A stretch of DNA of 64,000 nucleotides from Limnohabitans sp. MMS-10A-192 (GCF_003063335.1 NZ_NERX01000005.1:1-64000); one strand, 5' to 3'; counted from the stretch's first letter, positions 25,548 to 34,264 are shown. Translations and numbers: made by a program. The notes: a model not told the origin generated them from the letters alone.

Positions 25548-27232
25548 TGAGCACGCCAACTCCCGACAGGACAGCGCAGGACTTGCAGAATTTGAGCGCT
25601 TGGCGCGCCAGCGCTTTGGCGGCTGGGCGCGCGCTGGTGGACGAAGTGGCGGCGCAAACTCGGCTGGAGCCACGGCAGGCCTTAGGCTGGATGGCCGCGC
25701 AGTTTGACTATCCGGTGATGGAGACGGCGCAGATGTTGGCGCTGTCGGATGCGTTCGATGTGTTGCCCTTGACCAAGGCGATCAAGCGCAAAGGGATTGT
25801 CTTGCGCGATGAAGGCCGCTTGTGGGCGGTGATCAGCGACCCGCTGGACTTGGCCTTGCAAAGCTGGATGGAGCGCAGCGCGGGCGGGGCGGTGCACTAC
25901 GCCTTGGCCTTGCCCGAAGACATCTTGGCCTACCTTTCGCGCAAGGAAGAGGGCGCACGCGCGACCGATGGCATGGGCATCGAGGGCGGCAGTTATGCCC
26001 GCGAGAGCAAGCCTGCAGCGGTCTTGTCTTTGGCGGGTTTGAGCGAGTCGGCCAGCCCGGCGGTGAGGCTGGTCAACTCGGTGCTGTACGACGCGCTGAA
26101 GGTGACGGCGTCAGACATCCACATCGAGTCCACGCCGGGGGGCATGGAGGTGAAGTTCCGCATTGACGGTGTGCTGGACCATGCGCTGAGTGTGGCCGGC
26201 GTGGAGACTGCAGAGCATGTGATCTCGCGCTTGAAAGTGCTGGCCGAGCTGGACATTGCCGAGCGCCGAATTCCGCAAGACGGCAGTTTCACGGTGGATT
26301 CAGGCGGGCGAGACATTGACATGCGATTGTCGGTGATGCCCAGCATCCATGGCGAGGACGCGGTGATCCGCGTGTTGGACAAACGGGCCATGATCGAGTC
26401 GTACGGCGCATTGACGCTGGAGGCGCTGGGTTTTGACGAGGCGGCTTTGGTGACTTTGCGGCGCTTGGCCTCGGAGCCCTATGGCATGTTGTTGGTGACG
26501 GGGCCGACGGGCTCGGGCAAAACCACCACCTTGTATGGCGCGCTGACCGAAATTCACGACGGCAAGAGCAAGATCATCACGATCGAAGACCCGGTGGAGT
26601 ACCAGTTGCCAGGCATCTTGCAGATCCCGGTGAATGAGAAAAAGGGCCTGACTTTTGCCAAGGGTTTGCGCTCGATCTTGCGGCATGACCCGGACAAGAT
26701 CATGGTGGGTGAGATCCGCGACAACGAGACGGCCGAGATCGCGGTGCAGTCGGCTTTGACCGGTCACCTGGTGCTGACCACGGTACACGCCAACAACGTG
26801 TTTGATGTGCTGGGGCGCTTCACGCACATGGGCATTGACCCGTATTCTTTTGTCTCGGCGCTCAATGGCATTTGGGCGCAACGCTTGCTGCGCTGCAATT
26901 GCCCGCACTGCGCAGCGCCCTATGTACCCAGCGCGCAAGAGCTGGATTTGTTGCGCATCGCCCCAGAAGATGTGCCGAACTGGCAGTTTCGCGCCGGCAC
27001 GGGTTGCGGTGACTGCCGGGGCACAGGCTACAAAGGCCGCCGGGCGATTGCCGAGGTCTTGTTGTTGACCGACGAGATCCGCGAGTTGATCATTGACCGC
27101 GCACCGATCCGCGCCATCAAAGAACAGGCGCGCAGGACGGGGACGCGCACCCTGCGCGAAGCCGCCATGGCCATGGCCCAACGTGGGGAAACCACCTTGG
27201 CCGAAGTGGGCAGGGTGACCTTGAATGCTTGA
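25547..27232 (+). CDS. gspE: Type II secretion assembly ATPase GspE
   Basis: A 561-residue cytoplasmic ATPase. N-terminal part (about 1-130) resembles the MshEN/N1 region; the C-terminal half has Walker A GPTGSGKTTTLYGAL (about residue 320), an Asp box, Walker B (IMVGEIRD) and His box residues (LTTVHANN). A four-cysteine zinc site is present (CNCPHC and CGDC about 35 residues apart), as in true GspE/PilB proteins. ATG 25547 overlaps the TGA of gspF by one base. It would drive pseudopilus assembly together with GspF and the GspL-like protein. Confidence 0.95.
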   Translation: MSTPTPDRTAQDLQNLSAWRASALAAGRALVDEVAAQTRLEPRQALGWMAAQFDYPVMETAQMLALSDAFDVLPLTKAIKRKGIVLRDEGRLWAVISDPLDLALQSWMERSAGGAVHYALALPEDILAYLSRKEEGARATDGMGIEGGSYARESKPAAVLSLAGLSESASPAVRLVNSVLYDALKVTASDIHIESTPGGMEVKFRIDGVLDHALSVAGVETAEHVISRLKVLAELDIAERRIPQDGSFTVDSGGRDIDMRLSVMPSIHGEDAVIRVLDKRAMIESYGALTLEALGFDEAALVTLRRLASEPYGMLLVTGPTGSGKTTTLYGALTEIHDGKSKIITIEDPVEYQLPGILQIPVNEKKGLTFAKGLRSILRHDPDKIMVGEIRDNETAEIAVQSALTGHLVLTTVHANNVFDVLGRFTHMGIDPYSFVSALNGIWAQRLLRCNCPHCAAPYVPSAQELDLLRIAPEDVPNWQFRAGTGCGDCRGTGYKGRRAIAEVLLLTDEIRELIIDRAPIRAIKEQARRTGTRTLREAAMAMAQRGETTLAEVGRVTLNA

Positions 27233-28001
27233 CATGTTCACAACCCGCTGGGAACTGGTGTTGTCGGCCAGCGCCTTTCGCTGGGTGCGCCGGCCGGCCT
27301 GGGGCAAAGGGCCTGCGCAATGCGTGGCGCAGATGGACTTGGACAGCCCCTTGCAAGGCGCCGTTCGCTTGGCGGCTTTGGCTTCTTTTTTGGCCTCGCC
27401 GCCTGTGCGGTTTCGGCCTGTGCGGGTGAGCTTGGACGACAGCTGGTTGTATGCCGCGCAAGTGGCCCCTTTGCAAAACGCCGAGCGTTGGCAGGATGTG
27501 CAAGCCTACACGGCCATGCGTTTGCAAGAGGTGTTTGAGCTGACGCAGCCGCTGAAGGTGGTGATGGCGCCGCTGCAAGACGCGCCTTATTGGGCTTGTG
27601 CGGTGCTGCAATCGGATGTGCAGGCGCTGCGCGATTTGCTGTCGGCGCAGCGCTTGGCCTTGGCCTCGTGCGTGCCGCAGTGGGCTGTGGTTTGGAACCA
27701 TGTGGCAGGCCAGGTGCTCGAGGACGAAGCGGTCTTGCTGGTGCAGCCGCAGGGCAGCCATTTGGTTTTGTCACGCCAAGGTCAGGTGTGTGCGGTCAGG
27801 CATTGGCCTTTGGCTTTGAACAGTTTGCCGACTGGCCAGTGTGAGGACATGCTTGCGCAGGCGTTCAGGCGACAGGGCCTGGCCATGCCCGAACGCATGG
27901 GATGGATGGGCACCGGGGCACTGCCGCAAACGCAGGGTTTGCAATGGCACCGACTGGGCGATGTGGCGGATGTGCTCGGCGTGTGGAGGGTGCAGCCATG
28001 A
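27225..28001 (+). CDS. GspL/PilM-like cytoplasmic component (putative)
   Basis: A 258-residue protein without signal peptide or membrane helix. It sits between gspE and small PilN-like and PilO-like membrane proteins, the place where PilM or the cytoplasmic half of GspL is encoded. The sequence shows actin-like-fold hints (LVLSASAFRWVRR start, a VRVSLDDSWLYAAQV strand-loop, EAVLLVQPQGSHLVLSRQG), but no strong fingerprint. It overlaps gspE by 8 bases (start ATG 27225; ATG 27234 possible). The call rests mainly on position and size. Confidence 0.55.
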   Translation: MLDMFTTRWELVLSASAFRWVRRPAWGKGPAQCVAQMDLDSPLQGAVRLAALASFLASPPVRFRPVRVSLDDSWLYAAQVAPLQNAERWQDVQAYTAMRLQEVFELTQPLKVVMAPLQDAPYWACAVLQSDVQALRDLLSAQRLALASCVPQWAVVWNHVAGQVLEDEAVLLVQPQGSHLVLSRQGQVCAVRHWPLALNSLPTGQCEDMLAQAFRRQGLAMPERMGWMGTGALPQTQGLQWHRLGDVADVLGVWRVQP

Positions 28002-28549
28002 AACAACTGGACTTGGATTTTGCCGAGCGCGGTGTGGTGTTTTGGCTGTACCGCGCTGGGTGGCGTTTGTGGCTGCTGCTCTTGCTGGCCGCTTTGGCGC
28101 TGCTGGTGGGCTGGGGGCAGTGGCGGGCGGTCGAGCACGATGGCTTGCGCCTGGAGCAAGAGCGCGCGCAGTTGCTCAAGACGCAGGCGCGCCAGGCCCC
28201 GCGTGTGGCCGTGGCGCCCAAGCTGACGCCAGAGCAGTTCAAGGCTTCGCAGCTCGTCATTCGGCAGCTGAACCAGCCTTGGATGGATTTGCTGGAAACG
28301 CTGGAGACCACGCGCAAGGGCCGGGTGGCTTTGCTGGAGCTGCGTTTGGATTCGACCAATGACCGCATCAGGGGTGTGGCGGAGGCCAAAAATGCGCAAG
28401 AGATGTTGCGCTTCATGTCACAGATGAAGGCGCAGCCTTTGTTGACTTCGGTGGAGTTGAGCGTGCACCAGATGAGCCAGACCGATCCGAACAAGCCTTA
28501 CCGCTTCGAGTTTTCTGCCTATTGGCAGCCAGAGGCGGGCGCGCGATGA
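27998..28549 (+). CDS. PilN-like bitopic inner-membrane protein
   Basis: A 183-residue protein with a short cytoplasmic N-terminus, one membrane helix (LWLLLLLAALALLVGWGQW), a coiled-coil stretch and a ferredoxin-like periplasmic domain (RVALLELRLDSTNDRIRGVA, then LRFMSQMKAQPLLTSVELS). This is the PilN / periplasmic GspL pattern. ATG 27998 overlaps the preceding TGA. Together with the upstream gene it would be the split equivalent of GspL. Assignment is by layout and position. Confidence 0.6.
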   Translation: MKQLDLDFAERGVVFWLYRAGWRLWLLLLLAALALLVGWGQWRAVEHDGLRLEQERAQLLKTQARQAPRVAVAPKLTPEQFKASQLVIRQLNQPWMDLLETLETTRKGRVALLELRLDSTNDRIRGVAEAKNAQEMLRFMSQMKAQPLLTSVELSVHQMSQTDPNKPYRFEFSAYWQPEAGAR

Positions 28550-29139
28550 AGTCGCCTGCCGTTCAGCGCGTGGTCATGGAGCGCGCATTGCAATCGATCA
28601 ACCCCTTGTGGCTTTTGATGGGCGCTGTGTGCGTGGCCGCCATGGTGGTCTGGTGGGGTTTGCTGCCCAAGGCCCAGTGGCAATGGGCTGCGCAAAACCA
28701 GGACTTGCAGACTTTGCGCCAACAAATGGCCCAAGCGCCTGTGCCGACTGATGTGGAAGCGGCCCCTGCAGCTGAACCGAGCTTGGCGTTTCAGTCGGTG
28801 CTGGGCGAGCTGGCGGAGGTCGAGTCGCATGTGGGCACTTTGTTGAGTTTGTCGCAAACGCTGGAGATGCCGGCAGTGACGGGTGAGTACAAGCTCAGTT
28901 GTGAGGCGGCCACGCGTTTGTGCCGCTATCGTGTGCGCTTGCCCTTGGTGGGCTCGTATTTGCAAATTCGGACCTTCGTCGAGCAAAGCTTGTTGGAGCT
29001 GCCTTTTGCCAGTCTGGACGAATTGAGTTTGCGGCGCGAGGGCGTGGCTTCAGGCGAACTGGAGTCGAGCTTGACGATGACCTTGCACCTGGCCTATCCC
29101 GCGCAGGGCGTGCTGCTGGCCAAGGAGGGCGCGCCATGA
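28546..29139 (+). CDS. PilO/GspM-like bitopic inner-membrane protein
   Basis: A 197-residue protein with one membrane helix near residues 20-42 (LWLLMGAVCVAAMVVWWGLL), a coiled-coil segment and a C-terminal ferredoxin-like domain (YRVRLPLVGSYLQIRTFVEQ and then LPFASLDELSLRRE). This fits PilO/GspM. ATG 28546 overlaps the previous stop (ATGA). Two cysteines (SCEAATRLCRY) may form a periplasmic disulfide. Confidence 0.6.
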   Translation: MKSPAVQRVVMERALQSINPLWLLMGAVCVAAMVVWWGLLPKAQWQWAAQNQDLQTLRQQMAQAPVPTDVEAAPAAEPSLAFQSVLGELAEVESHVGTLLSLSQTLEMPAVTGEYKLSCEAATRLCRYRVRLPLVGSYLQIRTFVEQSLLELPFASLDELSLRREGVASGELESSLTMTLHLAYPAQGVLLAKEGAP

Positions 29140-29672
29140 ACTTGCGGACATGGATTTTGCTGTTGGCCTTGGGCGTGACGGTCGGCTTGTCGGTGATGGG
29201 TCCAGATGAAGAGGGAGATGGGGGAGTGGCTGAGGCGGTGGTCCGCCCGGCGAGCAAGGCCGGCGCCTCTGCCCGGGTGGCGGACAAGCGGGCTGGGTCC
29301 GAGACGACTTTGACCGCGCTCAAGCCACGGGCAGCACCTTACAAATCTGTGGATGAGGCTTTGGCCACTGAATTGGCAGAGAAAGAGCCGCCGATTTTTT
29401 ATCCGCAATCGTGGAACCCGCCACCGCCCAAGGTGGTGACCAAAGTGGAGCCGCCCAAAGCGCCGCCTTGGCCCTATGCGTATTTGGGCCAGCAGTCCTC
29501 GCAGGGGGAATGGTGGGTGTATTTGACCTTGGGGGAAGAGACGCGGGTCGCGAAAAAAGACCAGGTGCTGGATGGCAAGTACCGCATTGACCGCATTGAA
29601 CCCCCGCTTTTGTCCGTGACGTATTTGCCTTTGAACGAGGTGCAGACCGTGAACATTGGAGCATTCAAATGA
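29136..29672 (+). CDS. PilP/GspC-like secretin-linking protein
   Basis: A 178-residue protein with an N-terminal helix (TWILLLALGVTVGLSVMG), a Pro/Lys-rich periplasmic linker and a small C-terminal beta domain (PYAYLGQQSSQGEWWVYLTL through LSVTYLPLNEVQTVNIG) resembling the HR domain of GspC or PilP. It would bridge the inner-membrane platform and the secretin. ATG 29136 overlaps the previous stop, and its own stop overlaps the secretin start. I recall similar genes in Burkholderiales being labelled secretion system X translation initiation factor, a misleading name. Confidence 0.6.
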   Translation: MNLRTWILLLALGVTVGLSVMGPDEEGDGGVAEAVVRPASKAGASARVADKRAGSETTLTALKPRAAPYKSVDEALATELAEKEPPIFYPQSWNPPPPKVVTKVEPPKAPPWPYAYLGQQSSQGEWWVYLTLGEETRVAKKDQVLDGKYRIDRIEPPLLSVTYLPLNEVQTVNIGAFK

Positions 29673-31630
29673 GCAAATTTTTAGGGGTGGCCTTGGGCCG
29701 ACATGGGCGCACGGGCTTGCTGTTGGGCGCATTGCTTGGGGTTCTGAGCCTTTCGGGTTGTGCAGGCTACTGGCAATTCAACGAAGGCAAGCGATTGTTG
29801 CAAGACAACAAAATTTCAGAGGGCTTGAGCCAATTGCAAGAGGCGGTAGAAAAGAACCCGTCCAACACCGAGTTCAAGCTGGTGTACCGCACGGCCAAAG
29901 AGCGCGCCATGCAGGCCTTGCTTCGCCAAGGCGAGCGAATGCACAAGGCCGGGCGTCTGGATGCGGCCGAACAGGCTTACAAGCAGGCGCAGGCGATGGA
30001 TGCGGCCAACGGTGTGGTCAAGCAGGGGCTGGATCAAGTGGCGATTCAAAAAGGACTGGCGCTGAAGTTGCAAAACTTGCGTTTGGCCAAGCAGTCCGGT
30101 GACTGGTCGCAGGTGCTGGCTTTGACCAAAAGCATGTTGTCTCAACAGCCCGATCACACCGAGGCCCTGAGCGCACACCAAGAGGCCAGCTTGAAACTGG
30201 CACCCACTGCCCAAGAGGATGTGTTGGGTGCGGCGTTTCGCAAACCCACCAGTTTGGAGTTCCGCGAAGCGCCTTTGCGTCAAATTTTTGACGCTTTGTC
30301 TCGCTCTTCGGGTTTGAACTTCATTTTCGACAAGGAACTGAACAAGCCTGATTTGAAGGCCTCGATCACTTTGCGCGATGGCACGGTTGAGACGGCTTTG
30401 ACTTTGTTGCTGACGGCCAATCAGCTGGACATGCAGGTGTCCAATGCGAACACGGTGTTGATTTTTCCGGCCACTGTGGCCAAGTTGAAGGATTATCAAG
30501 AGCTGACGGTGCGCATGTTCCCGATGGCCTATGCCGATGCGAAGTTTGTGGCGGCGGCGATCAAGACCTTGTTCAAAGGGCGTGAGCCGGTGGTGGACGA
30601 CAAGCTGAATTTGTTGGTGGTGCGCGATACGCCCGCTGCCATCAAAGTGATCGAGAAGCTGGTGCGCTTGTACGACGTGCCAGAAGCGGAGGTCATGCTG
30701 GAGTTGGAGATTTTGGAGGTCAGCCGAAGCAAGTTGCTGCAACTGGGCGTGGGCTGGCCGGAGAGTCTGAGCTTGACGCCTTTGGCGGGTGAGGGTGCCA
30801 CCAGTTTGACTTTGAGGGGTTTGCGTAATTTGAACAGCGACACCACGGGTGCGCAATTGGGCAACCTGACCTTGAATTTGGGTGAGCAAAACGACAACGT
30901 GAATGTATTGGCGAATCCGCGCATCCGGGTGGTCAACAAGGAGAAGGCCAAGGTCATGATCGGTGACCGTGTGCCTGTGGTGACCGTGACCACTTCGCCC
31001 ACGGGCGGTTTTGCCGAGAACGTGACCTATGTGGATGTGGGTTTGAAGCTGGATGTGGAACCGGTGATTTACCGGGGCAGTGACATCAGCATCAAGGTGT
31101 CGATGGAAGTGAGCACGATTTCGGGCTCGCAGACCACCAAATTGGGCACGGTGGCGTATTCGTTTGGCACGCGCAATGCCACCACCACATTGCGTTTGAA
31201 GGATGGCGAAACGCAGGTGTTGGCTGGCTTGATCAGCGATGAAGACCGTGACTCGGTCAAGAAAATTCCGGGTGCGGGTGAGTTGCCGGTGTTTGGAAAA
31301 TTGTTCGGCGCCAGCAGAGACCAGTCCAAGAAGACAGAGATCATTTTGTCCATCACGCCGCGTTTGGTGCGCCATTCGATTTTGCGCGACAACGTGGAGT
31401 TGGAGTTCCCAAGCGGGCCCGAGTCGCGCTTGAGGCAGGAGGGCTCGTCGTCGTCGGTGTCTTCTGCATCAACACCTGCACCCGCTTCGGCATCCACCTC
31501 TGCCCCACCTGCTGCTCCCAGAAGGCTTGTACCCGCTGCACCTGTCGGTGTGGGGACGAGCAGTCGGACGCTGTCGCCAATTGGTGAGAAGGCTACAGAC
31601 GCCAACGAGGGCAAGGACGATGCGCCTTAA
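29669..31630 (+). CDS. gspD: TPR-containing lipoprotein secretin GspD
   Basis: A 653-residue outer-membrane secretin. The N-terminus has a lipoprotein signal (SLSGC at about residues 28-32), then a TPR-like helical region of about 150 residues (EGLSQLQEAVEKNPSN, RLDAAEQAYKQAQAMD). N-domains follow (FREAPLRQIFDALSRSSGLN; RMFPMAYADAKFVAAAIKTL), and the secretin core spans about residues 410-575 (NVNVLANPRIRVVNKEKAKV, VPVFGKLFG-like LPVFGKLFG, KTEIILSITPRLVR). A Ser/Pro/Ala-rich tail ends the protein. Canonical GspD lacks TPRs and is not a lipoprotein; here the lipid anchor may replace a separate pilotin. It overlaps the flanking genes, confirming a tight operon. Confidence 0.93.
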   Translation: MSKFLGVALGRHGRTGLLLGALLGVLSLSGCAGYWQFNEGKRLLQDNKISEGLSQLQEAVEKNPSNTEFKLVYRTAKERAMQALLRQGERMHKAGRLDAAEQAYKQAQAMDAANGVVKQGLDQVAIQKGLALKLQNLRLAKQSGDWSQVLALTKSMLSQQPDHTEALSAHQEASLKLAPTAQEDVLGAAFRKPTSLEFREAPLRQIFDALSRSSGLNFIFDKELNKPDLKASITLRDGTVETALTLLLTANQLDMQVSNANTVLIFPATVAKLKDYQELTVRMFPMAYADAKFVAAAIKTLFKGREPVVDDKLNLLVVRDTPAAIKVIEKLVRLYDVPEAEVMLELEILEVSRSKLLQLGVGWPESLSLTPLAGEGATSLTLRGLRNLNSDTTGAQLGNLTLNLGEQNDNVNVLANPRIRVVNKEKAKVMIGDRVPVVTVTTSPTGGFAENVTYVDVGLKLDVEPVIYRGSDISIKVSMEVSTISGSQTTKLGTVAYSFGTRNATTTLRLKDGETQVLAGLISDEDRDSVKKIPGAGELPVFGKLFGASRDQSKKTEIILSITPRLVRHSILRDNVELEFPSGPESRLRQEGSSSSVSSASTPAPASASTSAPPAAPRRLVPAAPVGVGTSSRTLSPIGEKATDANEGKDDAP

Positions 31631-32102
31631 TAGAGCGCGAGGATTCACCCTCATTGAATTGTTGGTGACCTTGGCCATCATCGCCACCTTGTCTTTTTTG
31701 GTGGTGCCGGTGGTGCAGGTGACGGTTCAGCGATCGAAAGAGGCCGAGTTGCGTTCTGCGCTCAAGGAGATCCGGCAGGCGATCGATGCCTACAAACAAT
31801 CGAGTGAAGCGGGCGAAATCATGGAGCCTGCGGGTGAGATTTCTGGCTATCCGCCCAATTTGGATGTGCTGGCCGATGGGGTGATGTTTCGCGATGAGAA
31901 AGCCAAAGGCAAAAAGTATTTTTTGCGCAAATTACCCCGCGATCCCATGAACGCCAATGCCGAGTTGCCTGCCGCCGACACTTGGGGCAAGCGCAGTTAT
32001 GAAAGCGAAGCGGGTGAGCCGCGTGAAGGTGCCGATGTCTACGATGTGTATTCGCTGTCCAGCAAAACTGGTTTGAACGGCATTGCCTACAGATGGTGGT
32101 GA
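31620..32102 (+). CDS. GspG-like pseudopilin, second copy
   Basis: A 160-residue pseudopilin. The prepilin peptidase site is RG/FTLIELLV with Glu at position 5. The mature domain contains KLPRDPMNANAELPAADTWG and a C-terminal YDVYSLSSKTGLNG segment, similar to GspG but lacking its full calcium-loop pattern. ATG 31620 lies inside the end of the secretin gene (11-base overlap). Probably a minor pseudopilin or a second major one. Confidence 0.85.
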   Translation: MRLNRARGFTLIELLVTLAIIATLSFLVVPVVQVTVQRSKEAELRSALKEIRQAIDAYKQSSEAGEIMEPAGEISGYPPNLDVLADGVMFRDEKAKGKKYFLRKLPRDPMNANAELPAADTWGKRSYESEAGEPREGADVYDVYSLSSKTGLNGIAYRWW

Positions 32103-32105
32103 TGT

Positions 32106-32504
32106 GTGAAAAATTTCAACAAAAAACCGCGCAAAAAATCCGATGGCTTCACGCTGATTGAATTGTTGGTGGTGCTGGCAATCATCTCGATGTTGTTGAC
32201 CTTGGCTGTGCCTCGGTTTTTTTCGAGCGTGGACACGGCCAAAGAAACCATCTTAGTGGAAAACCTGCGTTTGACGCGTGAGACACTGGACAAGTTTTAC
32301 TCGGATGTCGGACGGTATCCCGACTCGTTGGATGAATTGGTACAAAGTCAGTATCTGAAAGATCTACCCAACGATCCGATTCTGGACAGCCGAACAGCAT
32401 GGGTGATCGTGCCTCCCAAAGAGGGCATCAAAGGCAAGGTGTTTGATTTGCGCAGTGCCGCACCGGGTAAAAACCGTTTGGGCGTGACTTTCGATCAATT
32501 ATGA
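32106..32504 (+). CDS. GspG/GspH-like pseudopilin, third copy
   Basis: A 132-residue pseudopilin starting at GTG 32106, 3 bases after the previous stop. The leader contains several lysines (KPRKKSDG/FTLIELLVVL), with Glu at position 5. The mature part keeps DVGRYPDSLDELV and LPNDPILDSRTAW, GspG-like. A paralogue of the preceding gene; its short length suggests a minor pseudopilin. Confidence 0.85.
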   Translation: MKNFNKKPRKKSDGFTLIELLVVLAIISMLLTLAVPRFFSSVDTAKETILVENLRLTRETLDKFYSDVGRYPDSLDELVQSQYLKDLPNDPILDSRTAWVIVPPKEGIKGKVFDLRSAAPGKNRLGVTFDQL

Positions 32505-32959
32505 AAAGTACGAATCGAGGTTACGCTTTTTTGATGCTGCTGCTGGCGTTGGCGGTCATCAGCTTGGTGGCCGCTTCTCAGTTGCAGTTGGGATTGTTTG
32601 GTCAGCGTCGTTTGGCTGAGTTGCAGTTGTTGGAGATTGGCTCGCGCATGGATGCTGCATTGGCGAGTTACGCAAGATTGGGACAAGGTGGGCGACCGTC
32701 CATGCCCTCCAGAATGGAAGATTTGTTGCGCGATCCACGCTTTCCCAAATTGGTGATCCGTCATTTGCGACAGATTGAGGTAGACCCCATGACCGGCAAC
32801 AAGGCCTGGGGCGTGGTTCGGTCTGAAGATGGCAAAGGCATTGTGGGCTTTCACAGTTTGTCAGAACAAAAGCCGTTGATGACGTTTTTTGGATCTGACT
32901 ACGCTCAGTTCAAGGATTTGCCACGCTATGCCGATTGGATTTTTGGCCAAGCACCCTGA
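32501..32959 (+). CDS. Atypical pseudopilin lacking Glu5 (possible GspK-like tip)
   Basis: A 152-residue protein with a pilin-like N-terminus (RG/YAFLMLLLALAVISLV) but methionine where other pseudopilins have Glu at mature position 5. In canonical systems the tip subunit GspK lacks this Glu, so a tip role is plausible, although GspK is twice as large. ATG 32501 overlaps the previous stop (ATGA). It is the last gene of the secretion operon. No prepilin peptidase gene is present in the window. Confidence 0.7.
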   Translation: MKSTNRGYAFLMLLLALAVISLVAASQLQLGLFGQRRLAELQLLEIGSRMDAALASYARLGQGGRPSMPSRMEDLLRDPRFPKLVIRHLRQIEVDPMTGNKAWGVVRSEDGKGIVGFHSLSEQKPLMTFFGSDYAQFKDLPRYADWIFGQAP

Positions 32960-32972
32960 GCGTGCTCTGCAT

Positions 32973-34196
32973 TCATGCCTCGTAGGCTTTGATGTTCGAG
33001 GCTTCGATGGTCTCGCGAAAAATGTGTTCGACTTGATCGGCTATGGCATGCCAGTCGAGATTGGCAACGCTGGCGGCGGTGAATTGCCGTGCTTTTTCAA
33101 GCGTTTTCTTGTCTTTGCAGATGTCCAGGGCTTTGAGGACGTAGCGTTTATCATCCTCGCCATTGATCAGCCATCCGTTTTGACCTTCAATGACCCATTC
33201 ACCTGCTGCTGCGCAATCGAATGCCAGCACGGGCGTACCACAGGCCAATGCTTCCAGCGTGACGTTGCCAAAGGTTTCCGTCAAGCTGGGGAACAAGAAC
33301 AGGTCTGAGCTGGCATAGACGGTGGCCAGTTCTTCATGGCTGCACATGCCGGTGAAAATTGCGTCGGGACATTTGCTCTGCAGGTAAGCACGGTAGGGGC
33401 CGTCACCTGCGAACACCAATTTGACCTTGCGGCCGCTTTGAAGCAGGCTGGTGTAGGTGTTGACGATCAGGTCCAGATTTTTCTCGGCGGCCAAGCGACC
33501 GACTGACAGCAATACGATGTCTTTGGCATCCGCGCTCCAGCTGTCACGCAGGCTTTGGCTGCGTTGTCCCGGATGAAACAGTTTTGTATCCACACCGCGT
33601 GCAATGACACAGAGCTTTTGGAAGCCAGAGGCTTCCAGTTGCACTCTGAGTGACTGTGTGGGCACCATGGTCCTGGCGGTTCGGTTGTGAAACTTGCGCA
33701 AATAAGCCACGATCGGCTTGCTCAGCCAACCTACCCCGTAGTGCTTGCTGTAACTGTGAAAGTTGGTGCGAAAGTCGGAGGTCACCGGCAAGCGAAGCAA
33801 AGTGGCTGCTTGCAATGCTGACCAGCCCAGTGGCCCTTCTGTGGCGATGTGCACCAGATCGGGTCGTTTCTGGATCCAGGCTTTGATCAGAGCTTTTTTG
33901 CTGGGCAGGCCGAGTTTGAGTTGTGGGTATTTGGGGATTGGTAAGCCGCGCAGCAGCAATTCAGTCCAGCCAAGCTTGTCATCGCCGATGTCGTATTTGT
34001 CTTGGCGTGGGCGTATCAGTTGGATCGTGTGGTCCTTGATCCTCAAATGATGAACCAGTTTGGACAGCGTGAGAGCAACGCCATTGACTTCGGGTGGCCA
34101 TGTTTCAGTGACCACGGCAATGCGTAGTGGTTGTTGTGCAGGTTCAAAATTTTCAACCCAGATGGCATCTTGATCGGTGTGTGACATGGCCTTCAT
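32973..34196 (-). CDS. GT4-family glycosyltransferase (MgtA/SQD2-like)
   Basis: A 407-residue GT-B fold glycosyltransferase. The N-terminal domain begins RIAVVTETWPPEVNGVA, a start typical of GT4 enzymes that glycosylate lipids or build mannose-containing glycans. The C-terminal nucleotide-sugar domain has LSVGRLAAEKNLDLIV, FAGDGPYRAYL, and FLFPSLTETFGNVTLEALACG with the E-x7-E-type motif. No signal peptide; acts at the cytoplasmic face. ATG 34196 is chosen because AGGG lies just upstream; the frame extends to TTG 34235. It converges on the secretion operon with a 13-base gap and is divergent from the next gene. Sugar and acceptor are unknown. Confidence 0.88.
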   Translation of the reverse strand: MKAMSHTDQDAIWVENFEPAQQPLRIAVVTETWPPEVNGVALTLSKLVHHLRIKDHTIQLIRPRQDKYDIGDDKLGWTELLLRGLPIPKYPQLKLGLPSKKALIKAWIQKRPDLVHIATEGPLGWSALQAATLLRLPVTSDFRTNFHSYSKHYGVGWLSKPIVAYLRKFHNRTARTMVPTQSLRVQLEASGFQKLCVIARGVDTKLFHPGQRSQSLRDSWSADAKDIVLLSVGRLAAEKNLDLIVNTYTSLLQSGRKVKLVFAGDGPYRAYLQSKCPDAIFTGMCSHEELATVYASSDLFLFPSLTETFGNVTLEALACGTPVLAFDCAAAGEWVIEGQNGWLINGEDDKRYVLKALDICKDKKTLEKARQFTAASVANLDWHAIADQVEHIFRETIEASNIKAYEA

Positions 34197-34264
34197 CGTG
34201 ACCCTGACATTTAACAAAATGATGACAAATGACAATTTTTTGAGATAAATATTTAGAAGGTATG

